Positions 1 to 10,449 of a stretch of DNA of 64,000 nucleotides are shown here, in pieces. The notes beneath the pieces were generated by a model. It saw only the letters and a program-made list of their open reading frames with translations, ran no database searches and was not told the DNA's origin. Location of the stretch: contig SSNU01000157.1 of the NCBI GenBank assembly GCA_012064415.1, forward strand, positions 8,786 through 72,785. Direction: 5' to 3'. Each line of letters opens with the position of its first letter. Positions within the stretch are counted from its first letter, which is position 1. The position numbers and the translations under genes are program-made. The DNA is from Gyrodactylus bullatarudis. Its lineage: Eukaryota; Platyhelminthes; Monogenea; Gyrodactylidea; Gyrodactylidae.

Positions 1-103
1 CAATCTCTTCTAATTCTTCATCAGAGTTTTCAGCATCTGGAATTAAGACAACTTGCCAAAAATCTCCCTTTCTTGATTCTTTATATGTTGCTTCACTATC
101 CAT
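1..103 (-). CDS. N-terminal start of piggyBac-like transposase (partial)
   Basis: From the ATG at 103-101 the minus strand stays open for 34 codons to the window edge. It begins MDSEATYKESRKG and runs into an acidic stretch ending DAENSDEELEEI. Acidic N-termini are common in piggyBac transposases, and the gene starts about 380 bp inside the transposon terminus in the right orientation. The DDE/D catalytic core would lie outside the window. The identification rests on the terminus and orientation, not on conserved residues. It could equally be the start of a decayed copy. Confidence 0.5.
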   Translation of the reverse strand, partial: MDSEATYKESRKGDFWQVVLIPDAENSDEELEEI

Positions 104-487
104 ACCTTTAAGTGCCGTTTGGACATACATGTCCTGTAGTTTGAACGTTAATAACTCTTTCTACCATCGAGTTACGTAATCCAATAAAGCTTCATCATAA
201 AGTCAAGGTTGAATTCTATTGGTCACCTAAATTATAAAATGATAAAACATTGTTTTTCCCATGGAAAACTTATGAAAAAAATTTTCAATAAATCAAAAAA
301 AATTCTCTAAATAAATCTTCAATTTTGAAATAGAAAAAAATGGAACATAGTTAAAAAACACATCATTAGAATGTTAAAAAGTTCATGATTAAGTGAAAAA
401 AAATCTTTGTAAAAAAATGAAAAATAACGAAATTATGTAGGTTTAAAATAGATGGACATATATGTCCATCGGCACCGAAAGGGTTAA
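1..487 (-). mobile_element. piggyBac-like DNA transposon, one terminus (rest lies left of window)
   Basis: Read on the minus strand, a TTAA (484-487) is followed directly by a terminus starting CCCTTTCGGTGCCGATGG (483 leftwards). TTAA target sites and CCC/CCCTTT-type ends are the hallmark of the piggyBac superfamily. Next to the terminus is the perfect palindrome GGACATATATGTCC (454-467). A near copy, GTGCCG-TT-TGGACATACATGTCC, lies at 113-134 in inverted orientation, as expected of a subterminal transposase-binding repeat. The start of an acidic ORF (1-103) points inward, away from this terminus. The other end is outside the window, so completeness cannot be judged. It appears to sit upstream of, or in an intron of, the receptor gene. 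Confidence 0.75.
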
Positions 488-1372
488 GAAGAAGCTTGTA
501 ATCTGGGCTCTCTTCAATTGTTCAATTTTGATATTGAATTAAATTTTAAACTCATCATCAGATCAAACTAATTATTTCAAAAAAATAAAATTAACTCTAT
601 ACTAGATCAATAATTTATAAAGGTCTCGTTCTCTTTTCGTATGAGAGGTTTTGGAAAAAGAATTAACTTGAAAGCTTTCAACTCTCGGGCATCTTTTCTC
701 AGTCATTTCTACCAATTACTAATTTCTGTTCTCTCTATTTATTGAGAGGGGAGGAAGAATTCTTTTTACACTCATGGGGAAAATTTTACTTTTTGTGTTT
801 TGTATGCAATAAAAACCACTTTTTTCTTTCGTCTAACTTTAACTTGTACGAACCACATCGATAATACAGTAGTTGTAGCAATACTATATACAAACTTTCT
901 CCACAAAGATTACCATGTTAAATTATTGTTGAATTATTAGGGTAGAAATGGATTTATAAATGCATTTCTTTTCAAATGATTTATTGAAACCTGTAGGTCT
1001 TCTCTTCTCTCTCCCTCTCTCTCTCTCTCTCTCTTACTTACTTTCTGACATGCATACAAGGAAATTTTCTTTTCGAAATTTTATTAATTCTCTTGTTATT
1101 AGATAATTATCTAATTATTATAATAATTGTTAGCTAATCCTCCCATGAAAAATACACTGGATTATGAATGCCATTTGTCCATTTTTTCATGAAATCATTT
1201 CCCCGTTTAAATCGTAAAGAAGTTTATTTATTTTTGGAGTTATACTAAATAAAATCTAAAGTCTAAAAAATCTCTAAAAGCACTGTAATCTCTACATTGT
1301 TATCATTCAAAATCTATATAACCCTATTTTTCAATCAAGGAAGAAAATAATAATTTTTTATTTTACTTTCAG
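488..1372. other. non-coding stretch, probable intron of the amine receptor gene
   Basis: No open reading frame resembling receptor TM1-TM2 was found on either strand. The segment ends in a good acceptor (polypyrimidine tract and AG at 1371-1372) feeding the receptor exon. It contains a CT-rich microsatellite and an AT palindrome at about 1099-1114. The upstream receptor exons must lie left of the window. Confidence 0.6.
1012..1034. repeat. (CT)n microsatellite
   Basis: Nearly pure CT dinucleotide run within a longer pyrimidine-rich tract (about 999-1034), in the presumed receptor intron. Confidence 0.9.
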
Positions 1373-2820
1373 GTATGGCTTTGTGTGACATCTGGATTTG
1401 CAGTGATGTCCTTTTATGTACAGTTAGCATATTTCACTTGGTCGCTATTGCTATAGATAGATATTTTGCCATTAGTCGACCGACCTATCTACAAAAGAGA
1501 ACAGCTAACCAAGTTTTATTCATGATTGGTGCCTGTTGGCTCAGTGCAGCGGGAATAAGCATTCCAGCAAGATTTCATACTAAACGTGCTGAAACTTTCA
1601 AAACTGTCTACGAAGAAGGAGGCTGCTCGGTTAATGAAGAAGTCTGGTATACCATATTCTCAAATCTTGGCGCCTTCTACATTCCTATAGGCTTCATGCT
1701 AGTTATTTATGCTAAAATTTGGATTCTCGCCCGTCAGCGAATAAGAAAGAAAAAATTTCAACAAGCAGAAAAGCGCAGAAAGTCTCTCTTCACCCAACGA
1801 CCTGGAGATGATGGCCAGGTTTTCCTCTCTGATAGATTCCCTGATAAATCTGACCATGATGGACTGAGTCAGCTCAATAAATCGTTCAAGGAAAAATGCA
1901 GGCAAAGACTATTTTGTTTCATATGTAACGGAAAATGCTGCATATCCACTAATAATACAATTAATGGAAGCAATAATGGTAACTTAACTGGTGTCACAGT
2001 CGGAGCTGTTGCAGCTGGCATGCGAATGGCTTCTGCTATAATGACCACAACAAAATCTAGTCCGATAAGGCCTAGTGTTGATACCAACTATTTGCTTTAT
2101 CTCAATCCCTATATAAGTGAATCATCCTCTTTGGACTCCATCTCAAGTTTCCATAGGGAGGGTCAACTGCCTTTATCTTACAGCATTATTATGAAACACA
2201 TACACCGGAAACATGGAAATTTTAACTCAGATGAAGAGAATGGTGGTGGACCTCTCAAGAAGGACCCTTCTATAATGTTTGCTGATGATCAGGTTTCAAA
2301 TATTTACACAATTACCCCTTCCTCGAGTCTGAATATTTGTCAAGAGACCAAAAAGACTTATGATCCAGTATCTCAGAGAAATTCCAACTTCATTTCTCTT
2401 TCTGCATATGAACGACGAAAAAAACAAATGAAATGGCTTAAAAGACAGAAAATTCTTGAGAAAGCAGCTAGCAAAGCGATGGATATGATTGTCTTTGATA
2501 GTCCATCTATTGATAGCATCACTGGGGTACAGTTGACACCTCGAGAAAGACTCGAACAAAAAAGAGAACGAAAAGCATCGACAACTTTGGCAATTATTAC
2601 AGGTTGCTTTTTATTGTGTTGGCTACCATTTTCTTTGAACACTTTTATTCGAGTGGTATTCTTAAAAAATGATAACGCTGAGAGATCCGACCTAGATGCG
2701 GTATTTCTTTGGTTAGGTTACACCAACTCCCTATTAAATCCTATTATTTACACTATATTTGCACCAGATTTTCGAAATGCCTTCAGAAAAATATTATTTG
2801 GAAGATACAGAAGAAGGTGA
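1373..2820 (+). CDS. Biogenic amine GPCR, serotonin (5-HT1/7-like) receptor, last exon (TM3-TM7)
   Basis: The exon begins after an AG at 1371-1372 and carries about 482 codons to a TGA. Numbering from the first Met: the amine-binding Asp of TM3 is D11, DRY is 28-30, the TM4 Trp is W55 and the ECL2 Cys is C84. TM5 reads SNLGAFYIP (97-105), a GAFYIP signature typical of 5-HT receptors. A roughly 280-residue third cytoplasmic loop follows. TM6 is CWLPFS (415-420), TM7 has LWLGY (445-449) and NPIIY (455-459). The tail ends FGRYRRR with no palmitoylation Cys. TM1-TM2 must come from upstream exons. The subtype is inferred. Dopamine or octopamine receptors are less likely because the second and third TM5 serines are replaced (N98, A100). 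Odd point: position 6.52, almost always Phe in amine receptors, is Ser420. Confidence 0.85.
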
Positions 2821-3234
2821 TCAGATTGTTAAATTAAAATACTTGTAATTAAAGAAATGTAAATGAAAATTTTCAATTTAACAAATTTATTTGAGATGAG
2901 AAAATTCATTTATATTAATATTGATACCAATAGCTTTATTCAATTATTATCAAATATATATTATTTTCATGGAAAAGAGTTTTTAATTGATGAGATATGA
3001 ATCATATCATATGATGCAAGAATAGCATCAAGAAAAGGGCCTTAAACTGTATTTAAATTCAAAATTATCTTTGGAAATTATTCAAAAATGATTTAAACAA
3101 AATTGTGTTTTGATTGATTTGTTGGTATGAATGTCGAATTCAAATAGATTCAGATAATTGGATATCAATTATTCAATAATAATAACTATTATTGGAATTA
3201 GATCCAGGAAGAATTCCGAAATTGAGTACCAAAA
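2821..3234. other. intergenic spacer between receptor and VPS11
   Basis: AT-rich, without coding potential on either strand. It should hold the receptor 3'UTR and the VPS11 promoter. No distinct motif is recognised. Confidence 0.6.
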
Positions 3235-6200
3235 ATGGTTTCGGTAAATAACTTAAATAATTTTCTAGTTTCGAAACTTTAATTTCTTTGAAAGCAATCC
3301 AATTGCTGATGTTGAATATTATTGTTCCCTCAAAAATTTACAAAATGTTCGTATAACTTCTATCGCTGAAGGAAACAATTTCTTTTTCATTGGAGATTAC
3401 GAAGGTCTTGTATTTTGTTTTGACAACTCATTCAATCTACGTCATTTCCGTGCATCAAACTCCTTCTCTGAGATATTTCTCATGAAGTTCAATAACAATA
3501 CAGAGTATCTGTATACAATTAGCAAAACTGAAAATTTCTCTTCAAATTCCAACATTAACATTTGGAACATAAAAGATTGGGCTGATAAACAATTGCCATC
3601 AATTATGAAATCTATAGTTGTGTCGTCTCAAGAAAATAGCAATATTTCTTGTTTTGATTTCACCCCAGACAATCATTTTTTGCTCATAGCCAATTCTTCG
3701 AAGAGTCTTGAAATTATTCGTTTTAATCTTAATAAAGATCAACCTGAGAAGCGTAAAGTATTGAGGACTTTTGATGCAGAAATTACAAATATTTTTTTCG
3801 ACATAAAAAAGTCCAGCTCATCAAAAATTCATCAATTTTATCTTACCACAAATGATAAGATTATGTATTTCTCTATAAATAGAAATCTTGATATTGATAA
3901 TCAGATAAATCTTGACACTAGAGGGTGTTCTCTGTTATGTGCTGTTTTGTACAGAAATGAGAGGTTAGAAACAAACCTCATTGTGGCTAGAGATGATGCT
4001 GTTTTCTTTTATGATCCCTCCGGCAAAGGTCAATGCTTTGCTATGGGTGGTGAAAAGGTTATGGCCAAAGTCTACAAACATAAAATTATCCTTTGGTACA
4101 CTACTGGTATTCCTGAAGAATTAGACGAAAGTAATCCACCTGAACAAAGTGTTTCATTATTATCAAAATTGGCTGATAAGCCCATGGCTAAAATCAAAAT
4201 ATTTGACATTAGTAATAAATTCTTTGCAGGAGAATTCAATTTTTCATTCATGTGTGGAATAATCAGCCTTGATGATAAGGGTATTTTTATAATTTCCTCG
4301 AGGGAGTCAGTTCACGAGCCAAACTACAAGAATTCAATGACTCTCTTGACTGAAAAGAACAACAAGAGCATTTTAGAGATCCTCTTCCAAAAGAATCGCT
4401 ATGACTTGGCCCTAGAATTTGTAAAGAAGAACAATTTGGACCCTTCAAACATCTCCTATATCAATTTAAAGCATGCAGACTATCTGTATAGTAATAAGGC
4501 ATTCTCAGATAGCATTGAAAAGTATATATTCACCATTGGGAACGTGGATTCCTCAGTCATTATACAAAAATTTTTATACTGCAATCGTATAAAAGAGTTA
4601 TCAACATACCTCGAAGCCTTCCACAGGGATGAGAATATTCACTATTGCACTGGTAATCATACACTTTTGTTACTCAACTGCTATACTCGTCTGGGATTAG
4701 AGAGAAAAATTATTGAATTTATTCAAGTGAGTGATTAATCCAACTGTATAATCATAATAACCCCTGAAATTCTGCGAGAAATTAATTTACTATAAGAATT
4801 AAAACCCTTAAGTTTGACTTTTTCCTTGAATCATTTAAAGTGTGATTATAAAAATCATTTATTAAGAGGAAATTTCATAAAATCGTTTTCTTTCACCCAA
4901 TTCTATTTATACTGAAATTCCTATCTACTTGTAGGTAATTTAAAAAGAAATTTCGCCAATGAGAGGAATTATTTGAAAATGTAACAAATAACTCGATCTG
5001 AATACAAAAAAACTTGATAATAATAAAACTTGTAAAGTATTTTATCCATTCCTTGTACTACGTTGGATTTAATGTTCTTTTTTTAATTGTACATATAAAG
5101 ACTTCAAAGGATAAAAAGAACTGGCCTCGATATGATATTTTATCGGTTATCAGATCACTCAGACGATCCTATTATTATTCAGCTGCTTTTGAGCTAGCCA
5201 ACATAAACAATTTCTTCAGTGAAGCAATTGACATTTTGATCGTGGACCAAAAACAGGAAACCCTTGCCATTGATCTTCTTCTTAAGCTTGACTTTAAGCA
5301 GGCAAGTCATCTGACTCATTTTTCTCCATCCTCATTTGAATCCTTTTTTTCACAAGATTATGAAATGTCTCGGACAGTATGGCCGAGTACTCTTCGATAA
5401 GCATCCAGAAAAGGTAGAGGAGATCCTAGAAAGACTCTCTCAGAATGCAGGTAACTTGCTTGTATTAATTGATGATACTTTTTTTCATAGATTTTGACAA
5501 AATTCATCCTGATGACTTTATTAAAATTTTCAACGATAATAAAATTGCCTTGTTAGCTTTTATGAATCGTCTCTACTCAACTGTGAGTGTCTATATATTT
5601 TGAATAATAATTTTACTTAAAGCATGAAAACAACTCGAAACTGGGCTCTAGTGCTTGGCTCATAGAATTCTTGTTGGAGTTGTTACTTTGGGATTATTCA
5701 AACAATAACCAGACTCCTGAAACTCTCAATAGAATTCTCAGTATCCTCAAGAATAAAAAGGATGTCTACTCAAAGGAGAAAGTGTTACTCATGTGCAAAG
5801 AAAAGTCATTTATCCAGGGTTGCCTGATTATCTGGAAAGATCTAAAAGAGTATTTTTAAATAATTATATTTTACTACTGCAGCTATGAAAACCTCATACA
5901 ATATGCCATGGCACAAGATGATTTTGATAAGGTATTCATTCTCACAAAAGAGTACGGGTGTGTTTTAGCTAACTATTTTAATTTAAAAAGAAAAGTTTAT
6001 TATTTCTAATAATAGATCATTGCAGAAAAACTGCTATCTCGATGCCCTCAAATACTTTGCCTCCAAGCAACCCGAGGCGGAGAGTTATCTTGTATCCGTT
6101 CTCAAAAGTAACTTGTTACAACTCTCATCTGTACTTATTTTAGTTATTGATCAGGAGAAAATTACAACTCCAATAAATGTTCTTTTATTACTTCTGGAGA

Positions 6201-6707
6201 AGAAAGGAGACGAAGAGAACAAGTGTAAAATTGGAACTGTCAAGGTAACACCATATATTCATTTTTTCTCCTCGAAAATTAGGAATATTTGTTGAACTGT
6301 TTGAGGAATAGTCAGACACAAATCGATCGGATTCGTTTAGAAACTAGTCAAATTCGTCAAGAGACTGCAAAGAATCGAAACTTTAACAAGCAAAACAAAT
6401 CCAGGTTTGTTATTTATCAGCAACAGAAGTGCATGCTATGCGAGAAACAGCTTGAAGTTCCATCCATTCACTTTGTGTGTGATCATTCATACCATTTGGC
6501 GTGAGTATTTTTTATAGCATTGAATCTAATTAATGACAAATTGAATGTAGAAAATTCACCCCTCATAATCCAATTAGATTAGAAAGAAATACATGCTAAA
6601 TTAGCATTGCTAATCTCTGGTTATCATAATCTTCTCCCCATTACAGATGCCTTGAGAACCGATCTGATGACAAAGCATGTCTCCATTGCCGGTCAAAGTT
6701 CAAGTAG
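3235..6707 (+). CDS. VPS11: VPS11, core subunit of HOPS/CORVET endosomal tethering complexes
   Basis: Exons inferred: 3235-3243, 3269-4726, 5101-5301, 5357-5450, 5491-5582, 5623-5849, 5883-5957, 6016-6107, 6144-6244, 6283-6500, 6647-6707 (all phases agree; about 875 aa). The N-terminal half is a beta-propeller starting FRNFNFFE, matching the WRRFVFF start of animal VPS11. Then come clathrin-repeat-like helices (HTLLLNCYTRLG, VLLLLLEKK), a coiled coil (IRLETSQIRQETAKN) and a C-terminal RING-H2: CMLC, FVCDHSYHLAC, CLHC. The family brings vesicles to lysosomes or early endosomes through Rab7 or Rab5. Introns are very short (25, 33, 36, 38, 40 and 40 nt among others). The first coding exon is only three codons, and one intron looks like GC-AG. 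The stop falls right after the RING. A phase-2 donor (AA|GTAGGT at 6704) could instead splice to 8317. Confidence 0.9.
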
Positions 6708-6750
6708 GTCTTTAATAGATTTTCATAATTTATATATGTTGTGACGAATT

Positions 6751-7164
6751 TGGATAATTTGCCGATTATGCATAATTAGCAAAAACCTGACGAATATGCA
6801 TAATTTTATTCAAATTCATCAGGTTTTTGCCAATTATGCATAATCTGCAAGATATACCTTGACGAATATGAATAATAAGGAATTAAAGGGTGGATGGGAA
6901 ATCGATCTATGCTTATACGTATTAAATATGTATTATAGTTTTAAATAATTGATAAATACAGATTTGTATAATTTTTTTTGATAAATATTTATGATTAAAC
7001 AACGTGTTTTCTTGAAATAATATTTTATTCACTATTTATATTTACTTTCTTTAATTTGAATTGAATTATAAAAGTCAATTTTTAACATTAGTTTCGCTGT
7101 TGATTAGAAAAAAAGGGTTAGTGTAGGAAAACTTGCAGATTATGCATAATCGGCAAATTATCCA
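6751..7164. repeat. nested inverted-repeat block (TATGCATA palindromes)
   Basis: A 26-nt sequence (6751-6776) recurs as an exact inverted copy at 7139-7164. Its core is TTTGCCGATTATGCATAAT. Inside the left half is a large hairpin: arms of about 35 nt at 6764-6798 and 6811-6846 share GCAAAAACCTGA / TCAGGTTTTTGC. The palindrome TTATGCATAA occurs four times. The right copy overlaps the 3' end of the LINE-like ORF. It could be a MITE or an inverted duplication of the retroelement 3' end. Confidence 0.6.
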
Positions 7165-8290
7165 GATTTGATTTATTGAAAAAAAAATTGATAAAAGGAT
7201 CATGATTATCTGGTACAAAAATAATAATTTTCTTTGAGATCTGATTTATAGATTGGTGTTTGAAATTGAATAAGTTAACTTTAAATCTGAATCTTAGGGG
7301 ATGCACTGTCTGAAGGAGGATTTTGAAACCGGTGGGATGACAGAGGTTGTAATTATGTTCCAGAGATGAGGGCAGTTTGTTGAATAAAGCGATTGTAAAT
7401 GCAATTTTCCTGAGCCAATTTGGGATGAGATTGCATTTGGATAGAAGTTCACTGTAAGAGTATAGACCCAAGCAGAAACGAAGAAAGTGAAATTGTAGAC
7501 GTTCAATCTTTTTTTGAGTGCTTTTTGGAATGTTGGAGACGAGAGCACTGACATAGTCGAGATGAGGAGGAATACATTGTTTATATAAGAAGAGTCTGAG
7601 TTCCGGGGAGTGTACAAACTTTCTGAGGAAATATGATTTAATTCTCAGCATCCTTAGAGTTTCCTTAGCATGTATACTGGTGTCTAGCTTCCGGGTGTAG
7701 TTGAGGCCGAGATCATTGATTTGAGTGACTAGAAGTGTGTTTAGATCCCGATTGAGCAGGATGTTGTCACTAAGGCACATGATTTTAGTCTTATTAGTGT
7801 TTAGAGATAATTCTATTAGTTCAAGTTGAGATGACAGATGGGCGAGTTCAGAGTTGATTGCAGCGGGTCCATGAGTTAAGGGACAGAGGATTTTTATGTC
7901 ATCCGCGTATTTGAAATATGACACTGATGAACTGGATGGGATGATTGAGAATAAGACTATGTTATGTCCCCCTGGTTGTAGAGGGACACATGTTGAATTC
8001 TTTTGGAGAGGAAATTTAGGGTTAGGTTGATGATCAATAGGTTAACCTTCAGTTTGGTGAGGCAATTTTGGATGATATGGAAAGGTAGTCAGGGTCGAAG
8101 GCCTTAGCAATATCGACAAAGATGTCAACTGCTGGGACTTTTTTGTACTTAAGGTCGTTGGCTTTGTCGAAAAATGCGATAAGATTAGTTGAAGTGCTTC
8201 TACCTTAAACAAAGCCATATTGATTCGGGTCAAGAGATATGATATCTATGTTCTGGAGGAAGGTTTTTATATACATAACAATAATTGATA
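7118..8290 (-). pseudogene. decayed LINE-type reverse transcriptase
   Basis: Reading leftwards from about 8275, the minus strand encodes reverse-transcriptase blocks in order. These are LDPNQYGFV-stop-GRSTSTNLI, VDIAKAFD with the motif-A Asp, a PQG-like turn now QPGGH, and YADDIKI (the catalytic box, in the intact ORF 7924-7118). A thumb region follows with CIPPHLDYVSAL and KKIERLQFHFLRFC. This is the arrangement of non-LTR retrotransposons of the jockey/CR1/RTE type. There is an in-frame stop at the GRST block and at least one frameshift between motif A and YADD. The endonuclease and 5' part are missing, so this is a 5'-truncated dead copy. It lies between the VPS11 RING exon and the NPF exons. 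Confidence 0.8.
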
Positions 8291-8316
8291 AAAAGATAAT
8301 TTGGTTGAGATGAAAG

Positions 8317-9319
8317 AATAAATATGGCATTTTCTCACCTAAGGGAAGAGCTAAGCAACAATTATGGCCAAGAGAATGTCTTCCTTGACAGTCATTTATC
8401 TATAAGTCTCAAAACTATTCTTGACCTGGCTAGAACGGGTTCAATTCAATATAAAAAAGAAGAATCCAGCTTTATTATCGAGAGGGTACTAAAGAAGAAT
8501 CTATCTGATATGCAACGAAAATTCTCTCAGGACAGTCAGCTCAATCCCTTCGACTCTCTTGACTCATCTGGCTACGGTACATCAAAGTGAGTAATATCCT
8601 CTTCATCTACTTTAGCTATACCTTGAATTACTTTTATATATCTTTTATGACCCATGAATAAAATACAAAATAAACTGAAATTGCTTTCTTTGGAAAAACT
8701 TTTAAAGATTATCCTCGTATGTAGGATGAATAAATTTTTATCAAAAACTACATCATCCATTTGAAAACTTATTGATTTATAGAATTGTATTGTGTTGAAC
8801 TTTGAATTGTTTTCAAAAATTTGTTTTTTCATTACCTATAATACAAGCCAAACATATTCCATATAGGGTTAACTTATTCCCCAAAATACATTCTACGGTA
8901 TTCTTCTACCGTCTGAAATTGATTAAATCTTGACTTTGATTTAAAAATTTAGTTGAGCTCATTTTACCACTTGAATCTTTGAATATAGATCCTTTCAATC
9001 TGAGTCGTTATCGTCGACGTCTGTATCTAGCAGTAAATATCCAAAGCATGAGATGCTCCCCAAGCCAGGAATGAATCCTTTCATCGAGGAAGAGGACGAA
9101 GAGGAGAGAGATAATGGAAATCGGTTTACTCCTGAGATATCCACAGCACAAATAAAGATTCCTATTACTCCAGTCTATCAGTCAGTACCAAACAACGGTA
9201 GTCCATTCTCGATGAGAGCAAACCTGGAGAGTATTGTGGAACATAATGCAGGTAAAGATAAGAACAAAGGAACTCCCAGTCAGAATCTAGATTATCCTAG
9301 CCATTTAAATCCGTTTTAA
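8317..9319 (+). CDS. two exons with three NPF motifs; candidate VPS11 C-terminal extension or separate small gene
   Basis: Exons 8317-8586 and 8989-9319 join in phase (AA|GTGAGT to AG|A), and the second ends in TAA. The encoded 200 residues start INMAFSHLREEL and have an amphipathic first third. They carry LNPFDS, MNPFIEEE and a C-terminal LNPF, separated by Ser-rich and acidic stretches. NPF is the ligand of EH domains (EHD, Eps15, intersectin), so an endocytic role is plausible. The 8317 boundary needs one base to finish a codon, exactly what the VPS11 donor at 6704 would supply. That would make a VPS11 of about 1074 aa with the LINE in its intron. The acceptor has a poor pyrimidine tract. 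Alternatively translation starts at the ATG at 8324 as an independent gene. I do not recognise the family. Confidence 0.5.
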
Positions 9320-9449
9320 TTTGATAAAATTATTTTAATAAGCAATGATTAGTACATGTGATTAAATTCTACTTCATTTTTGATGAGAATCTAAATAAAT
9401 TATTTATAATTCTTCTCAAGATCTACTCAATAATAGTTATCTAATAATT

Positions 9450-10100
9450 TCAAAAATTATTTTTCATTTTGTTAATGACAACATTTGGTTCAATACTCTG
9501 GGTTAAGGCACTTCCACAAACCAGCATGTTCGCCCCACTTTGCCGACAACTATTGCAATTTTCTATGTTCACGCCTCCGTCTACACTAATGTTTGATTCA
9601 GGATACATCTGACGCAACCATTCAACCTTTTTCAACATATCATGCATAAAAGGCTGACCTCCGAAGCCTGGTTCTACAGTCATAACAAGTAGCATGTTTA
9701 AATTTTTGACTAATTCTGGTGTGATCACTTCCACAGGAGTTTTCGGCTTTATAGCCATGCCAGCAAACATACCGCTCTCCTTGATTAATCTTATGCAATT
9801 GCCAGGATATTCTGTGGTCTCATAATGAAATGTGTACTGACTAATGCCAGCATCTGCCATGCGAGAAATCCACTTTTCTGGATTTTGAATCATCATATGA
9901 CCATCTAGAAAACAGTTTGGTTCTAAATTTGATTTAAGACATTTAATGACAGGATGCCCAAAAGTTAAGTTATCAACAAAATGACCATCCATAACATCTA
10001 AGTGGAGGTAATCTGAACCATTTCTCAAAAGACGATTGCATTCATCAGATAATTTGGAAAGATCTGAATTTAAAACTGATGCACCTATTTGGAACTTCAT
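9450..10100 (-). CDS. RPE: Ribulose-phosphate 3-epimerase
   Basis: An intronless 216-residue ORF covering the whole TIM barrel of the family (animal enzymes are about 228 aa). It interconverts ribulose-5-phosphate and xylulose-5-phosphate in the cytosolic pentose phosphate pathway. Visible signatures are HLDVMDGHFV with metal ligand H33 and catalytic D35, DGHMM with H68, the phosphate loop MTVEPGFGGQ (140-149), VDGG with the second catalytic Asp D174, and the C-terminal phosphate-binding GSA. All active-site residues are present, so the enzyme should be functional. The 3' end converges on the NPF exons 130 bp away. The 5' end is head-to-head with WAPL. Confidence 0.97.
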   Translation of the reverse strand: MKFQIGASVLNSDLSKLSDECNRLLRNGSDYLHLDVMDGHFVDNLTFGHPVIKCLKSNLEPNCFLDGHMMIQNPEKWISRMADAGISQYTFHYETTEYPGNCIRLIKESGMFAGMAIKPKTPVEVITPELVKNLNMLLVMTVEPGFGGQPFMHDMLKKVEWLRQMYPESNISVDGGVNIENCNSCRQSGANMLVCGSALTQSIEPNVVINKMKNNF

Positions 10101-10449
10101 TCGACAAGTGGTTTCTCTATTATACTTCTTAATGAATAGAAAATCAAATAATTATTAGCTCATAAGTTTAATCAATGAAAAAATGATCATTGGTTAGCTA
10201 AAAACCAATGAAAGATGGTACTATAAGTGCTATCAAGAAACCAAGAAGCATTTTTTCCAGTTAAATTTAAAAACGTTTTGTTCAATACCGGAAAATAGTT
10301 GTCTTTTCATATCTTAAAATATAGATTTTTTACAAAGAATGTAATTATTTGGTGCAAAATTCAATTTTTCCGAAACCTTCATGCATAATTTGTTTAAACG
10401 AGTATATACATTTCCTCCACAAATTGTCTGAAATGAGATAGATTCTATA
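10101..10449. promoter_or_regulatory. divergent promoter region RPE / WAPL
   Basis: About 350 bp separate the RPE start (minus) from the proposed WAPL start (plus). It contains the hairpin CATTGGTT...AACCAATG at 10187-10210, which is also a back-to-back pair of CCAAT boxes facing outward. CCAAT boxes are typical NF-Y sites of TATA-less divergent promoters. Function is inferred from position. Confidence 0.45.

Noticed and set aside
6108..6143. 36-nt segment of VPS11 as coding sequence
   Set aside because: It is stop-free and in frame, but removing it with GT-AG ends restores LKIIDQEKI, which aligns with VPS11; treated as an intron.
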